Source: Carnobacterium inhibens subsp. inhibens DSM 13024 | GTDB lineage: Bacteria > Bacillota > Bacilli > Lactobacillales > Carnobacteriaceae | Length of the DNA stretch: 64,000 nt | Direction of reading: 5' to 3' | Assembly (NCBI RefSeq): GCF_000746825.1 | Contig: NZ_JQIV01000006.1 | Span: forward strand, 2,470,501 to 2,534,500 | Part shown: positions 28,255-36,790 of the stretch, piece by piece | Layout: the number at the start of each line of letters is the position of its first letter | How positions within the stretch are numbered: the first letter of the stretch is position 1 | Program-made: the position numbers and the translations under genes | Notes under the pieces: generated by a model | Seen by the model: the letters and a program-made list of their open reading frames with translations, nothing else | Told to the model about the DNA's origin: nothing | Database searches by the model: none

Positions 28255-29289
28255 ATGAATGAAAAAACGATTCAACTTGTTGAAAAATTAACAACAATTC
28301 CTTCTCCAACGGGAAATACGTATGAAATAATTTCTTTTATCCAAAATTATTTAAATCAGTTCGGTTATGAAACTACAAAAACAAATAAAGGTGGATTGAT
28401 GATCACTGTAAAAGGAGCAAATCATCAAAAGCATCGTTTTGTAACAGCACATGTTGATACGTTAGGAGCCATGGTAAGAGCGATTAAACCAAATGGAAGA
28501 CTGAAATTAGATTTAATTGGTGGGTTTCGTTTCAATGCAATCGAAGGAGAATACTGTACAGTACATACAGCTAATGGAAAGATATCAGGTACGATTCTAA
28601 TGCATCAAACTAGCGTTCATGTTTACAAAGATGCTGGAACAGCTGAAAGAAATCAAGAGAATATGGAAGTACGTCTTGATGAGAAAGTTCAGACAAAAGA
28701 AGAAACTCAATCATTAGGTGTTTCTGTAGGAGACTTCATTAGCTTTGATCCTAGAACTGAAATTACGACTAATGGATTTATTAAATCCCGTCATTTGGAT
28801 GATAAAGTGAGTGTAGCTATCTTACTGCAATGTTTAAAGAAAATAAAAACTGAAAAAGTGGTGCTTCCTTATACCACTCATTTTTATATTTCAAATAACG
28901 AGGAAATTGGTTATGGCGGAAATTCAAATATTTCTGACAAAGTAGTGGAGTATTTGGCGGTTGATATGGGTGCCATGGGAGATGACCAACAAACTGATGA
29001 ATATTCTGTATCCATTTGTGTAAAAGACGGAAGCGGTCCGTACCATTACGAGTTGAGGAAAAAACTGACTGCACTTTGCGAAGACAATCATATTCCTTAC
29101 CAGTTAGACATTTATCCATTTTATGGAAGTGATGCTTCAGCTGCTATGAAAGCAGGAGCGGATGTTCGTCATGCTTTAGTTGGTGCAGGAATAGAAGCAA
29201 GCCATGCCTATGAAAGAACGCATGAAGAATCTATAACAGCGACTGAACAATTGATCGAACAGTATTTATTAAGTGAGATGCTAGATTAA
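28255..29289 (+). CDS. M42 family metallopeptidase
   Basis: A 344-residue cytoplasmic aminopeptidase-like enzyme of family M42 with metal motifs VTAHVDTLGAMV, RHLDDKVSVAIL, NNEEIGYGGN, AVDMGAMGDD and SHAYERTHEES. It is only distantly like pepA at 5624. Members of M42 remove N-terminal residues from peptides, and some have glucanase names without good evidence. An ATG at 28240 is in frame, but GGTGGT at 28241-28246 supports 28255. TATACT at 28212-28217 may be the -10 box. Confidence 0.88.
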   Translation: MNEKTIQLVEKLTTIPSPTGNTYEIISFIQNYLNQFGYETTKTNKGGLMITVKGANHQKHRFVTAHVDTLGAMVRAIKPNGRLKLDLIGGFRFNAIEGEYCTVHTANGKISGTILMHQTSVHVYKDAGTAERNQENMEVRLDEKVQTKEETQSLGVSVGDFISFDPRTEITTNGFIKSRHLDDKVSVAILLQCLKKIKTEKVVLPYTTHFYISNNEEIGYGGNSNISDKVVEYLAVDMGAMGDDQQTDEYSVSICVKDGSGPYHYELRKKLTALCEDNHIPYQLDIYPFYGSDASAAMKAGADVRHALVGAGIEASHAYERTHEESITATEQLIEQYLLSEMLD

Positions 29290-29307
29290 CCGGAGAGGAT
29301 TAATGTT

Positions 29308-30417
29308 ATGGATTATTTTAAAAAATCGAAATTAATGTTTTGGACAGTATGGTTATTAGTTTGTGCTACGTTGATTTTTATGAGTACGAAGATCGAGTTT
29401 ATTTTTCAACCTTTAACCACATTTGTTTCAACGTTGTTTACCCCTATTATTGTAGCTGGTTTTTTATACTATTTGTTAAATCCTTTGATTGGACAATTAG
29501 AAAAAATAAAAATCAAAAGAAAATATGGGATCATCATTGTTTTTCTATTATTTTTAGGAGTAGTAGTATTTTTAGCTATATCTGTTTTACCTAATTTAAT
29601 TGAACAATTAGGACAGTTGATTACAAGTATACCTTCGTTTTTAAAAGCTTTAGAAAATTATTCTAACGAAATGCTTCAAAAGCCAATGTTTGCTAATTTT
29701 GATTTGGAGCAAACTTTAGGAAAAATGGATCTTTCTATTGAAAATATTGCAAACACAGTACTGACTGCTTTAACAGCAAGTGTTGGTTCATTGGTTGGGG
29801 CTTTAGCGAATACGACGGTCGTTATTGTTACAGTTCCAATTATATTGTTTTATATGTTTAAAGATGGAAAACATTTTAGGCCTTCAGTTGCTAAGTTTTT
29901 TCCAAAGGAATACCGTGGGCAAATGATTGAATTACTTGGGCAAATGAATGAGACTATTGCTTCTTATATCAGTGGGCAAGCGTTAGTTTGTTTATTCGTG
30001 GCAGTATTTACCTACTTAGGGTACCTGATTACTGGAATGCCTTATGGTCTTTTGCTAGGGATTATTGCAGGAGTAACGAATATTATTCCCTATATTGGAC
30101 CGTATATTGGGGCAGCACCTGCTATCATTATTGCGTTAACTATTTCACCAACACAAGCTTTATTAGTTGCATTAGTGGTGTTAGTGGTTCAACAAATTGA
30201 TGGTAATTTTATCTCTCCTAACGTGATTGGGAAAACTTTATCAATTCATCCTTTAACGATTATTGTTTTATTGCTAGTTGCTGGGAACATTGCGGGTATA
30301 ATTGGAATGATTCTTGGAGTTCCTACCTATGCAGTAGTTAAAACAGTGGTTGTCTATTTAAGAGATATGTTTATGATTCGTAAAAAACATGCCTCAACTC
30401 AAAAAATTATTGATTAG
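29308..30417 (+). CDS. AI-2E family transporter
   Basis: A 369-residue membrane protein with about eight hydrophobic segments and a central soluble stretch. The C-terminal motif region (GVTNIIPYIGPYIGAAPA, then QQIDGNFISPNVIGK) defines the AI-2E (PerM/YtvI) family. Members have been linked to autoinducer-2 export or sodium/proton exchange; the substrate here is unknown. GGAGAGG at 29292-29298 precedes the ATG. It begins 18 bases after the M42 gene. Confidence 0.88.
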   Translation: MDYFKKSKLMFWTVWLLVCATLIFMSTKIEFIFQPLTTFVSTLFTPIIVAGFLYYLLNPLIGQLEKIKIKRKYGIIIVFLLFLGVVVFLAISVLPNLIEQLGQLITSIPSFLKALENYSNEMLQKPMFANFDLEQTLGKMDLSIENIANTVLTALTASVGSLVGALANTTVVIVTVPIILFYMFKDGKHFRPSVAKFFPKEYRGQMIELLGQMNETIASYISGQALVCLFVAVFTYLGYLITGMPYGLLLGIIAGVTNIIPYIGPYIGAAPAIIIALTISPTQALLVALVVLVVQQIDGNFISPNVIGKTLSIHPLTIIVLLLVAGNIAGIIGMILGVPTYAVVKTVVVYLRDMFMIRKKHASTQKIID

Positions 30418-30438
30418 TAGTTGAATTTTTTATATAGT

Positions 30439-30491
30439 TTGTGATATAGTGTTCAGAGTGAAAGTATGAACATTATATCACAATTTTTTTT
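30439..30491 (+). terminator. Terminator-like hairpin between AI-2E gene and nox
   Basis: TTGTGATATAGTGTTCA pairs with TGAACATTATATCACAA with one wobble, followed by T8. The outer ends also resemble Rex half-sites. A TTGAAT/TATAGT pair (30421-30450) overlaps it, so part of it may belong to a nox promoter. Confidence 0.75.
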
Positions 30492-30545
30492 GCGATAAAG
30501 TAATGCAATCACATAATTAAATGGCTTTATAGGAGGATACAAATA

Positions 30546-31901
30546 ATGAAAGTAGTCGTTATCGGATGTACACATGCTGGTACCTCAGCTGTTAAAACTA
30601 TATTAAAAGAAAACCCATCTGTTGAAGTTTCTGTTTTTGAAAGAAATGATAATGTTTCATTCTTATCATGTGGAATTGCAATGTATGTTGGTGGAGTTGT
30701 GAAAGATCCAGCAGGTTTGTTCTATTCTAACCCTGAAGAATTAACTCAAATGGGTGCTGACGTAAAAATGGAACACAACGTTAAAAGTATTGATACTGAA
30801 GCTAAAAAAGTAGTAGTAGAAAATATGACTACTGGAGAAGTATTTGAAGAAAGCTATGATAAATTAGTTAATACAACTGGTTCTTGGCCTATTACACCGC
30901 CAATTCCTGGTATTGAAACTAAAAATGTTTTATTATGTAAAAACTACAACCAAGCAGAAGAAGTTATCAAACAAAACCAAACAGCTAAAAAAGTTGTTAT
31001 CGTTGGTGGAGGATACATCGGGATTGAATTAGTAGAAGCTTTTGAACAATCAGGCAAAGAAGTTACATTAATTGATGGATTAGATCGTATTCTTAACAAA
31101 TACCTAGATCCAGAATTTACTGATGTATTAGAAAGTACTTTAGAAGAACGTGGAATCAAATTAGCATTAAACCAAGCCGTAACTTCTTTCAACGCTGATG
31201 AAAATGGTTCAGTTAAATCTGTAACTACTCCAAAAGGCGAATACGAAGCAGACTTAGTTATTTTATGTGTTGGGTTCCGTCCAAACAATGAATTATTAAA
31301 AGATAAAGTTGAAATGATGCCAAATGGCGCAATCATTGTTGATGAATACATGAGAACAAGCAACAAAGATATTTATGCAGCTGGAGACAGTTGTGCAGTT
31401 CATTACAATCCAAATGGTGGAGCAGCTTACATTCCTTTAGCAACTAACGCTGTTCGTATGGGTACTTTAGTAGGTAAAAACATTATCGAACCTAAAGTGA
31501 AATACAGAGGAACACAATCAACTTCTGGTTTGTACTTGTTTGGCTACAACATTGGGTCAACTGGTGTAAACGTTAATAGTGCTTCACACTTTGGTTTAGA
31601 TGTTCGTGCAGTTTTCGTTAAAGACAACTACCGTCCAGAATTTATGCCGACTACTGAAGAAGTTTTCATGAAATTAGTTTACGAAGTAGGAACAAACCGC
31701 ATCGTTGGTGGACAAATCATGTCTAAATATGATGTAACAGCTTCTGCTAATACATTATCATTAGCTATTCAAAATAAAATGACGATTGAAGACCTTGCTT
31801 ATGTAGATTTCTTCTTCCAACCTTATTTTGACCGTCCTTGGAACTACTTGAACATCTTAGCTCAAGCAGCTTGTGATCAAGAAGACGAATTAGCTAAGTA
31901 A
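30546..31901 (+). CDS. nox: NADH oxidase (water-forming type)
   Basis: A 451-residue FAD-dependent oxidoreductase. His10 (GCTHAGTSA), the redox-active Cys42 (SFLSCGIAMYVGG), the NAD fold VVIVGGGYIGIELVEAF and the FAD motif DIYAAGDSCAV agree with NADH oxidases that reduce oxygen to water in lactic acid bacteria. NADH peroxidase and CoA-disulfide reductase are close alternatives. GGAGG at 30531-30535 precedes the ATG. Codon use is tidier than that of neighbours, as in highly expressed genes. Confidence 0.88.
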   Translation: MKVVVIGCTHAGTSAVKTILKENPSVEVSVFERNDNVSFLSCGIAMYVGGVVKDPAGLFYSNPEELTQMGADVKMEHNVKSIDTEAKKVVVENMTTGEVFEESYDKLVNTTGSWPITPPIPGIETKNVLLCKNYNQAEEVIKQNQTAKKVVIVGGGYIGIELVEAFEQSGKEVTLIDGLDRILNKYLDPEFTDVLESTLEERGIKLALNQAVTSFNADENGSVKSVTTPKGEYEADLVILCVGFRPNNELLKDKVEMMPNGAIIVDEYMRTSNKDIYAAGDSCAVHYNPNGGAAYIPLATNAVRMGTLVGKNIIEPKVKYRGTQSTSGLYLFGYNIGSTGVNVNSASHFGLDVRAVFVKDNYRPEFMPTTEEVFMKLVYEVGTNRIVGGQIMSKYDVTASANTLSLAIQNKMTIEDLAYVDFFFQPYFDRPWNYLNILAQAACDQEDELAK

Positions 31902-31974
31902 GTAAAAAAGAATAAGTTTACTTTGTTAAGCTTGTAAGTAAGTAAAAAAGAATAAGTTTACTTTGTTAAGCTTG
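31895..31974. repeat. Perfect 40-bp tandem duplication at the nox stop codon
   Basis: The 40 bases 31895-31934 are repeated exactly at 31935-31974. The first copy includes the last codon and stop of nox; the second lies in the untranslated region before the terminator. Confidence 0.95.
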
Positions 31975-32003
31975 CTAGTTTAAAAGATTCAGAATAAAAT
32001 GGT

Positions 32004-32037
32004 AAAGGACCTGAGATTTTTGTCTCAGGTCCTTTTT
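32004..32037 (+). terminator. Terminator after nox
   Basis: AAAGGACCTGAGA pairs with TCTCAGGTCCTTT around a six-base loop, ending in T5. Confidence 0.95.
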
Positions 32038-32065
32038 ATAGGTCAATGATTTGGAGGTATATAGT

Positions 32066-32620
32066 TTGAAAATCAATAAAAAGATTTTGTCAGGGATTAT
32101 TGCACTTATTCTTTTCTTTACCGGATCCTATGTTATAGATCAAGAAGAAGAAAAGTCTTCAACTGTAACAAATGACCAAACATCTATTGAACTTAAAAGA
32201 GTGATTGATGGAGATACAATAGTTTTCATTGAAAATGACAAAGAAAAACGGCTGAGATTGCTTCTGATAGATACTCCAGAAAGCAGCACAACTAAAACTG
32301 GTTTTGCACAGCCATATGGTATAGAAGCAAAAGAATTTCTTACAGATTATTTAAAAGGGAAAACGTTGTCGATCGAATATGATCCCTCCCATGAAAAAGT
32401 AGATGATTACGATAGAGTATTGGCGTACCTATACGCAGATGGAAAATTAGTGCAAGAAGTAATGGTTGAAGAAGGTTTAGCACGTGTGGGTTATGAAAAT
32501 GGTGATGAGCTTTACTTAAATCAATTAGAAGAAGCAGAGCAAAAAGCAGATAAAATAAATGTGAATATTTGGTCTATTGAAGGATATGTTGGAGAATATG
32601 GCTTCAATAAAAAGGAATAG
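32066..32620 (+). CDS. Thermonuclease-like secreted or membrane-anchored nuclease
   Basis: A 184-residue protein with an N-terminal signal or anchor (KILSGIIALILFFTGSYV) and a staphylococcal nuclease domain (about 45-180). The active-site set RLLLIDTPES (Arg, Asp, Glu) and DYDRVLAYLY (Arg) is intact. Family members cleave DNA and RNA using calcium outside the cell. It starts with TTG at 32066; GGAGG at 32053-32057 excludes the in-frame TTG at 32051. It follows the nox terminator closely. Confidence 0.88.
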   Translation: MKINKKILSGIIALILFFTGSYVIDQEEEKSSTVTNDQTSIELKRVIDGDTIVFIENDKEKRLRLLLIDTPESSTTKTGFAQPYGIEAKEFLTDYLKGKTLSIEYDPSHEKVDDYDRVLAYLYADGKLVQEVMVEEGLARVGYENGDELYLNQLEEAEQKADKINVNIWSIEGYVGEYGFNKKE

Positions 32621-32643
32621 GGTATAAAAGGCAGCACTAAATA

Positions 32644-32702
32644 TGCTATAATAATTGAGTTAATGATACAATTGCCATCCTGTAGCATTCTTGACTAGGA
32701 TG
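32644..32702 (+). promoter_or_regulatory. Extended -10 promoter and leader hairpin of prfC
   Basis: TGCTATAAT (extended -10, 32644-32652) lies about 105 bases before prfC. The leader holds CATCCT (32676-32681) pairing with AGGATG (32697-32702) over a 15-base loop. No -35 box is evident. Confidence 0.5.
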
Positions 32703-32758
32703 ATATGGTTAAATTAAATAAGCAAAATAAATAAAAAGACTTAAAATGAGGGATAAAA

Positions 32759-34342
32759 ATGGATCATTATTTAGAAGAGGAAGTAGAAGCACGAAAGACA
32801 TTTGCAATTATTTCCCATCCGGATGCGGGTAAAACAACAATCACTGAACAGCTACTGTTATTTGGTGGAGCAATTCGTCAAGCAGGAACTGTAAAAGGGA
32901 AAAAATCGGGTAAGTTTGCGAAATCCGATTGGATGGAAATTGAAAAACAACGTGGAATTTCTGTTACCAGTTCTGTGATGCAATTTGATTATAAAGGGAA
33001 AAGAATCAACATCTTAGATACACCAGGACATGAGGATTTTTCTGAAGATACGTACCGTACATTGATGGCGGTTGATAGTGCAGTAATGGTTATTGACAGC
33101 GCAAAAGGTATCGAGCCGCAAACGAAAAAATTATTTAAGGTTTGTCGCATGCGTGGGATTCCTATTTTCACGTTTATTAATAAATTAGATCGCGATGGAA
33201 GAGAACCGCTTGATTTGTTAGAAGAACTTGAAGAAGTTTTAGAAATTGATTCTTATCCAATGAATTGGCCTATAGGTATGGGTAAAGGTCTACTTGGCCT
33301 TTACGATAATTACAATAAAACAATTGAGATCCATCGCCCAGAAGTGAATGGCTTAAACGGACAAAAAGTTATACCATTGAATGAAGCTGGTGAAATTGAA
33401 GGAGACCATCCTATCAAACAATCTAGTCTATACACGCAAGCTTTAGATGACGTTGAGTTGCTTAATGAAGCGGGTAATGAATTTTCAGAAGAAAAAATCG
33501 CTTCTGGAGAGTTGACACCAGTATTTTTTGGCTCTGCTTTAACGAACTTCGGAGTAGAAACATTTTTGAATACGTTTATTAACTTTGCTCCAAGTCCAAC
33601 AGCTCACATGACAACGGATAACAAAAAAGTAGAACCAACTGCTGATGAATTTTCTGGATTTATCTTTAAAATTCAAGCGAATATGAATCCAGCTCATCGT
33701 GATCGCATTGCTTTTGTACGTATTTGTTCAGGTGTATTTGACCGTGGAATTGACGTTACGTTAGCGAGAACAAATAAAAAAATCAAATTATCTAATTCAA
33801 CTCAGTTTATGGCTGAGACCCGTGAAGTCGTCCAACATGCTGTAGCCGGAGATATTATTGGACTTTATGATACAGGTAATTTTCAAATAGGAGATACCAT
33901 TTTTGAAGGAAAGTTAAACGTGGAATACGAAAAGCTTCCTCAATTTACGCCTGAAATGTTTATGAAAGTACAAGCGAAAAATGTAATGAAACAAAAATCA
34001 TTCCATAAGGGCGTACAGCAACTTGTTCAAGAAGGCGCTATACAATTGTACAAAACTTTTCACACAGAAGATTACATTGTTGGTGCTGTTGGGCAATTGC
34101 AATTTGAGGTTTTTCAATACCGTATGTTAAATGAATACAACTCTGAAATAATCATGACACCGATGGGAAGTAAAATTGCACGTTGGATCAAATCTGAAGA
34201 CCTTGATGAAAATATGTCTTCAAGTCGTAATTTACTTGTACGTGACCGTTTTGACAATCCTTTATTTTTGTTTGAAAATCAGTTTGCTATGCGTTGGTTC
34301 GCGGATAAATATCCAAATGTTGAATTAACGTCACTGTTATAA
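32759..34342 (+). CDS. prfC: Peptide chain release factor 3
   Basis: A 527-residue translational GTPase with P-loop [23 protein letters not shown] and [12 protein letters not shown]3 recycles RF1 and RF2 from the ribosome after peptide release. The protein is full length with a normal ending ([10 protein letters not shown]), so the prophage next to it has not broken it. GAGGG at 32748-32752 precedes the ATG. The prophage integrase gene ends 53 bases beyond its stop. Confidence 0.95.
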   Translation: MDHYLEEEVEARKTFAIISHPDAGKTTITEQLLLFGGAIRQAGTVKGKKSGKFAKSDWMEIEKQRGISVTSSVMQFDYKGKRINILDTPGHEDFSEDTYRTLMAVDSAVMVIDSAKGIEPQTKKLFKVCRMRGIPIFTFINKLDRDGREPLDLLEELEEVLEIDSYPMNWPIGMGKGLLGLYDNYNKTIEIHRPEVNGLNGQKVIPLNEAGEIEGDHPIKQSSLYTQALDDVELLNEAGNEFSEEKIASGELTPVFFGSALTNFGVETFLNTFINFAPSPTAHMTTDNKKVEPTADEFSGFIFKIQANMNPAHRDRIAFVRICSGVFDRGIDVTLARTNKKIKLSNSTQFMAETREVVQHAVAGDIIGLYDTGNFQIGDTIFEGKLNVEYEKLPQFTPEMFMKVQAKNVMKQKSFHKGVQQLVQEGAIQLYKTFHTEDYIVGAVGQLQFEVFQYRMLNEYNSEIIMTPMGSKIARWIKSEDLDENMSSSRNLLVRDRFDNPLFLFENQFAMRWFADKYPNVELTSLL

Positions 34343-34394
34343 GGGTTCTAGTGACTAATTCATATCTGCATTTCGTTTATGACCTACTAATGAC
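34343..34394. other. Probable attL region with paired ATGACCTA motifs
   Basis: The 52 bases between the prfC stop and the int stop must hold or adjoin the left attachment site. ATGACCTA occurs at 34379-34386 and 34390-34397, 11 bases apart, which may be integrase arm-binding sites. The core cannot be fixed without attR. Confidence 0.5.
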
Positions 34395-35582
34395 CTAATT
34401 GGCCATAAAAGCTGAAAATTTCTCGGCTGCAATTTCTTCTGTTTCTTTTGTTAAATGAGCATAGACATTCATAGTTGTTTGAATATCTGAATGACCCAAT
34501 CTTTTTTGTATTTCAAATATGCTCATACCAGAAGAAATACACAAACTTGTGTGTGTATGTCTTAGCATGTGAAGATTAACTTTAGATCCATACATTTTAC
34601 AAATACGTTCTAAACGCCATTGCATGAAACCAATTGTTTTGGGTCGTCCATCTGGTGCAGCAAAGACAAAATTAGCATCATGATATCCTTTTCCAAAAGC
34701 GAGTTTCGATTCGTTTTGATATTGCTTTAGTTTCTTTAGTAGTTCAATTACTAAAGGATCAATAGATATCAGACGATTTGATGCCTCGCTTTTTGGTGTA
34801 TTTAGTTCGTATCTTTTATTTGAATTTCCATCTGTAAACAACGTTTTATTGATGTCTAAGGTATTGTTTTTGAAATCTATATCATTCCATTGTAAAGCTA
34901 AACCTTCACCAGCACGCATGCCGGAGTAGGCTAATAAATGTAGATAAGCTTGTTCAATATCAAGACTGTATTTATTAACGTTTTCTAAAAAATTAATAAG
35001 CTCAGGTTTATTTAAAAATTTTATTTTATTTTGCTTTTTATCACTTAAGGTTTTAACTCTTCTAGGTAAGCCGACATCAATAGTAGGATCTATGTTAATT
35101 AGTTCGTATGTCTTAGCATAGCGAAATACCATCTTAACAACTTGGAAAATATTAATTACTGTGCCTCTTTTATATTTTCCGCTTTTGCGCATATCTATCT
35201 TTTCTTCATTGTCTAATAAGTCTGCTATCATATTTTCAACTTCTCTACGCTTTATATCTTTTATTCTTCGATTTCCAAAATAGGTGCAAGCTGTATTTAT
35301 TTTCGATTTTTGAGATTTGATTGTTGATTGTTTGACTTCATTATTATGTTTTTCAAGCCATTCAATAGCGACTGCTTCAAAAGTAGAATTAGTATCATTA
35401 ACGATACCGCCATTTTTTACAGCTGCCTCAAAATCAACTGCTGCATCTTTTGCTTGCTTTTTAGTTTTAAAACCACGTCTTGTTGTTGTAATAGCTTTAC
35501 CAGATTTATCATAACCAGAAACGGCTTTAAATAAATAAAGAGATCCTTTAGTTTTTGTTGTATATTTTTGTATACTAGCCAT
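34395..35582 (-). CDS. int: Prophage tyrosine integrase
   Basis: A 395-residue recombinase of the Tn916/phage Int type. An N-terminal arm-binding domain (about 1-65), a core-binding SAM-like domain (about 66-165) and the catalytic domain are present with Arg223, His338, Arg341, His364 and Tyr374 all visible. It inserts and, with an excisionase, removes the prophage. GAGAGGAG precedes the ATG. It reads towards prfC. A small plus-strand RNA candidate begins just upstream of its start. Confidence 0.95.
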   Translation of the reverse strand: MASIQKYTTKTKGSLYLFKAVSGYDKSGKAITTTRRGFKTKKQAKDAAVDFEAAVKNGGIVNDTNSTFEAVAIEWLEKHNNEVKQSTIKSQKSKINTACTYFGNRRIKDIKRREVENMIADLLDNEEKIDMRKSGKYKRGTVINIFQVVKMVFRYAKTYELINIDPTIDVGLPRRVKTLSDKKQNKIKFLNKPELINFLENVNKYSLDIEQAYLHLLAYSGMRAGEGLALQWNDIDFKNNTLDINKTLFTDGNSNKRYELNTPKSEASNRLISIDPLVIELLKKLKQYQNESKLAFGKGYHDANFVFAAPDGRPKTIGFMQWRLERICKMYGSKVNLHMLRHTHTSLCISSGMSIFEIQKRLGHSDIQTTMNVYAHLTKETEEIAAEKFSAFMAN

Positions 35583-35603
35583 TTATTTTTCTCCTCTCTA
35601 TGT

Positions 35604-35609
35604 TATAAT
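35604..35609 (+). promoter_or_regulatory. Extended -10 promoter of the prophage small RNA
   Basis: TGTTATAAT (35601-35609) is an extended -10 element on the plus strand, in a region where both flanking genes are on the minus strand. No good -35 is seen. Confidence 0.5.
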
Positions 35610-35615
35610 TGGATA

Positions 35616-35707
35616 TAGCAAATAGCACCGTATGACAGCGTGGCATTTTGCAGAATATTAGGTTGAACACTCCTCAATTTTAGTCGGTGGGGGAGTGTTC
35701 TTTTTTT
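35616..35707 (+). ncRNA. Candidate 90-base small RNA between int and the DUF4352 gene
   Basis: From an extended -10 at 35604-35609 an RNA of about 92 bases would run to a strong terminator. It would form a first stem-loop at 35618-35651 (GCAAA against TTTGC, with CAC/GTG inside) and a terminator stem at 35665-35700 (GAACACTCC against GGAGTGTTC) followed by T7. No open frame longer than nine codons was found in it. It does not overlap a coding sequence, so it would act in trans or mark a regulatory leader. Expression is not shown. Confidence 0.5.
35665..35707 (+). terminator. Terminator of the candidate small RNA
   Basis: GAACACTCC/GGAGTGTTC with an 18-base inner part and T7 on the plus strand only. 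The minus strand has no T run, so it would not stop transcripts heading into int. Confidence 0.8.
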
Positions 35708-35714
35708 GTGTATA

Positions 35715-36350
35715 TTAATGTAAATTGATTGTTTCTGTTTCTGTTCCAAAAGCTCCTGTAGATACTTCTAACTGAGTTTTTGTAGAGTTTGCTTGTTCTT
35801 CAGAGATGTCAAACGCTATTTTACCTTGCATTTCAATATCGGGATTCAAGTTTTCTAAGAAGAAAGAATTTGTAATTTGACCATCTTCACCTTGGTTCGC
35901 TGACATAGAACCAGTAGCATCTGCTTCAAAACTTTTATCTCCTTCTTTCAATTTGAAAAAAGAACTATCAACCATTTTTGCTTCGTTTCCGTTATTTTTA
36001 ACTGTTACATCCACAATCAAGAAAGTTCCTTTAGCTTCTGTGGGCATGATGCTTGGACCAACTGATTTGCTAACTTCCATTCCGTTGACAGTATATTCCA
36101 TATCTCCTACAGTCACTAAATCACCAACTTTAAATGTTGATTCTTCTTTTGCTGGTGTTGAATCTTTTGTTTCAGTCGCGTCTTTGGTTTCTGTAGTATC
36201 ACTTACAGTTTCTTCTCCACCTAGACTACCACCTATAATAGCGATTAATATAACAGCTACAACCCAAAACCAAACTTTCTTGTAAAAAGGCTTCTTAATT
36301 CTTCCTTTAACTTCGTTACCATGTTCGTCAAATAATTTTCTTTTCGCCAT
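35715..36350 (-). CDS. Membrane-anchored DUF4352 protein
   Basis: A 211-residue protein: basic N-terminus, one membrane segment (about 27-45, VWFWVVAVILIAIIGG), a threonine- and acid-rich linker (about 48-72) and an immunoglobulin-like DUF4352 domain (about 72-205) outside the cell. Such genes are frequent in the lysogeny module of Gram-positive prophages. GGAGG precedes the ATG. Placement between int and cI suggests expression in the lysogen; a role in blocking entry of related phages is a guess from position and surface location. Confidence 0.75.
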   Translation of the reverse strand: MAKRKLFDEHGNEVKGRIKKPFYKKVWFWVVAVILIAIIGGSLGGEETVSDTTETKDATETKDSTPAKEESTFKVGDLVTVGDMEYTVNGMEVSKSVGPSIMPTEAKGTFLIVDVTVKNNGNEAKMVDSSFFKLKEGDKSFEADATGSMSANQGEDGQITNSFFLENLNPDIEMQGKIAFDISEEQANSTKTQLEVSTGAFGTETETINLH

Positions 36351-36380
36351 TTTAATTCCTCCAATGTATATGTATTTTTA

Positions 36381-36413
36381 TTATCCCTGATGGTTGGCAA
36401 CCTTCAGGGATAA
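36381..36413. repeat. Strong inverted repeat upstream of the DUF4352 gene
   Basis: TTATCCCTGATGGTT pairs with AACCTTCAGGGATAA, 15-base arms with one mismatch and a three-base loop. A minus-strand TATAAT (plus-strand ATTATA, 36418-36423) lies just upstream for the leftward gene, so the repeat would sit at the transcript 5' end. Confidence 0.75.
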
Positions 36414-36461
36414 CTTAATTATATCTATTTATATTGATAACGCTATATTTATTTGCTATTT

Positions 36462-36773
36462 TTATTCAAACTCTAAATCCACTATCATTTCATCTAAACT
36501 TTCTAAAGCCTCGTTCTTTTCTATATAATTAATCCAAGATTGATATGGATCAGCTGACTTCGAATTAATAACAGTTTTGAATTTATCGTAAACATTTCTC
36601 ATTAATTCAACCCAAATTTTATCTATAGCTCTGTCAATTTTATTTTCATTCCACCGCTTTTTTTGTGGACGTCTAGCATTTCTTGCTAGTTGATCTTCCA
36701 TCGCTTTTTGATAAAATATGTTTTTACCAGCAAAATTAGAATCCATATATTCTACAAAATCTTTGAAATTCAT
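36462..36773 (-). CDS. Hypothetical protein linked to cI
   Basis: A 103-residue soluble protein, mostly helical and charged (DQLARNARRPQKKRWNENKI, then IEKNEALESLDEMIVDLEFE). No family is recognised; it has no HExxH motif, so it is not the ImmA protease often found beside a phage repressor. AGGGGTGA precedes the ATG. It lies 17 bases downstream of cI and is probably on the same transcript, hence made in lysogens. Confidence 0.7.
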   Translation of the reverse strand: MNFKDFVEYMDSNFAGKNIFYQKAMEDQLARNARRPQKKRWNENKIDRAIDKIWVELMRNVYDKFKTVINSKSADPYQSWINYIEKNEALESLDEMIVDLEFE

Positions 36774-36790
36774 CTTTTCACCCCTATATT

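Noticed and set aside
29340-29594. Second reading frame within the AI-2E family gene
   Set aside because: It is out of frame with a well-recognised membrane protein and has no binding site; composition artefact of U-rich codons.
30439-30483. Compact Rex operator before nox
   Set aside because: The two half-sites are about 45 bases apart, not adjacent; a hairpin terminator explains them better.
30944-31366. 140-codon frame opposite nox
   Set aside because: Antisense shadow of a conserved oxidoreductase; no binding site or known family.
35630-35657. Nine-codon frame or type I toxin in the candidate small RNA
   Set aside because: No ribosome binding site, too short, and no hydrophobic segment like Fst-type toxins.
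36462-36773. ImmA/IrrE-type protease next to cI
   Set aside because: No HExxH metal motif in the sequence.
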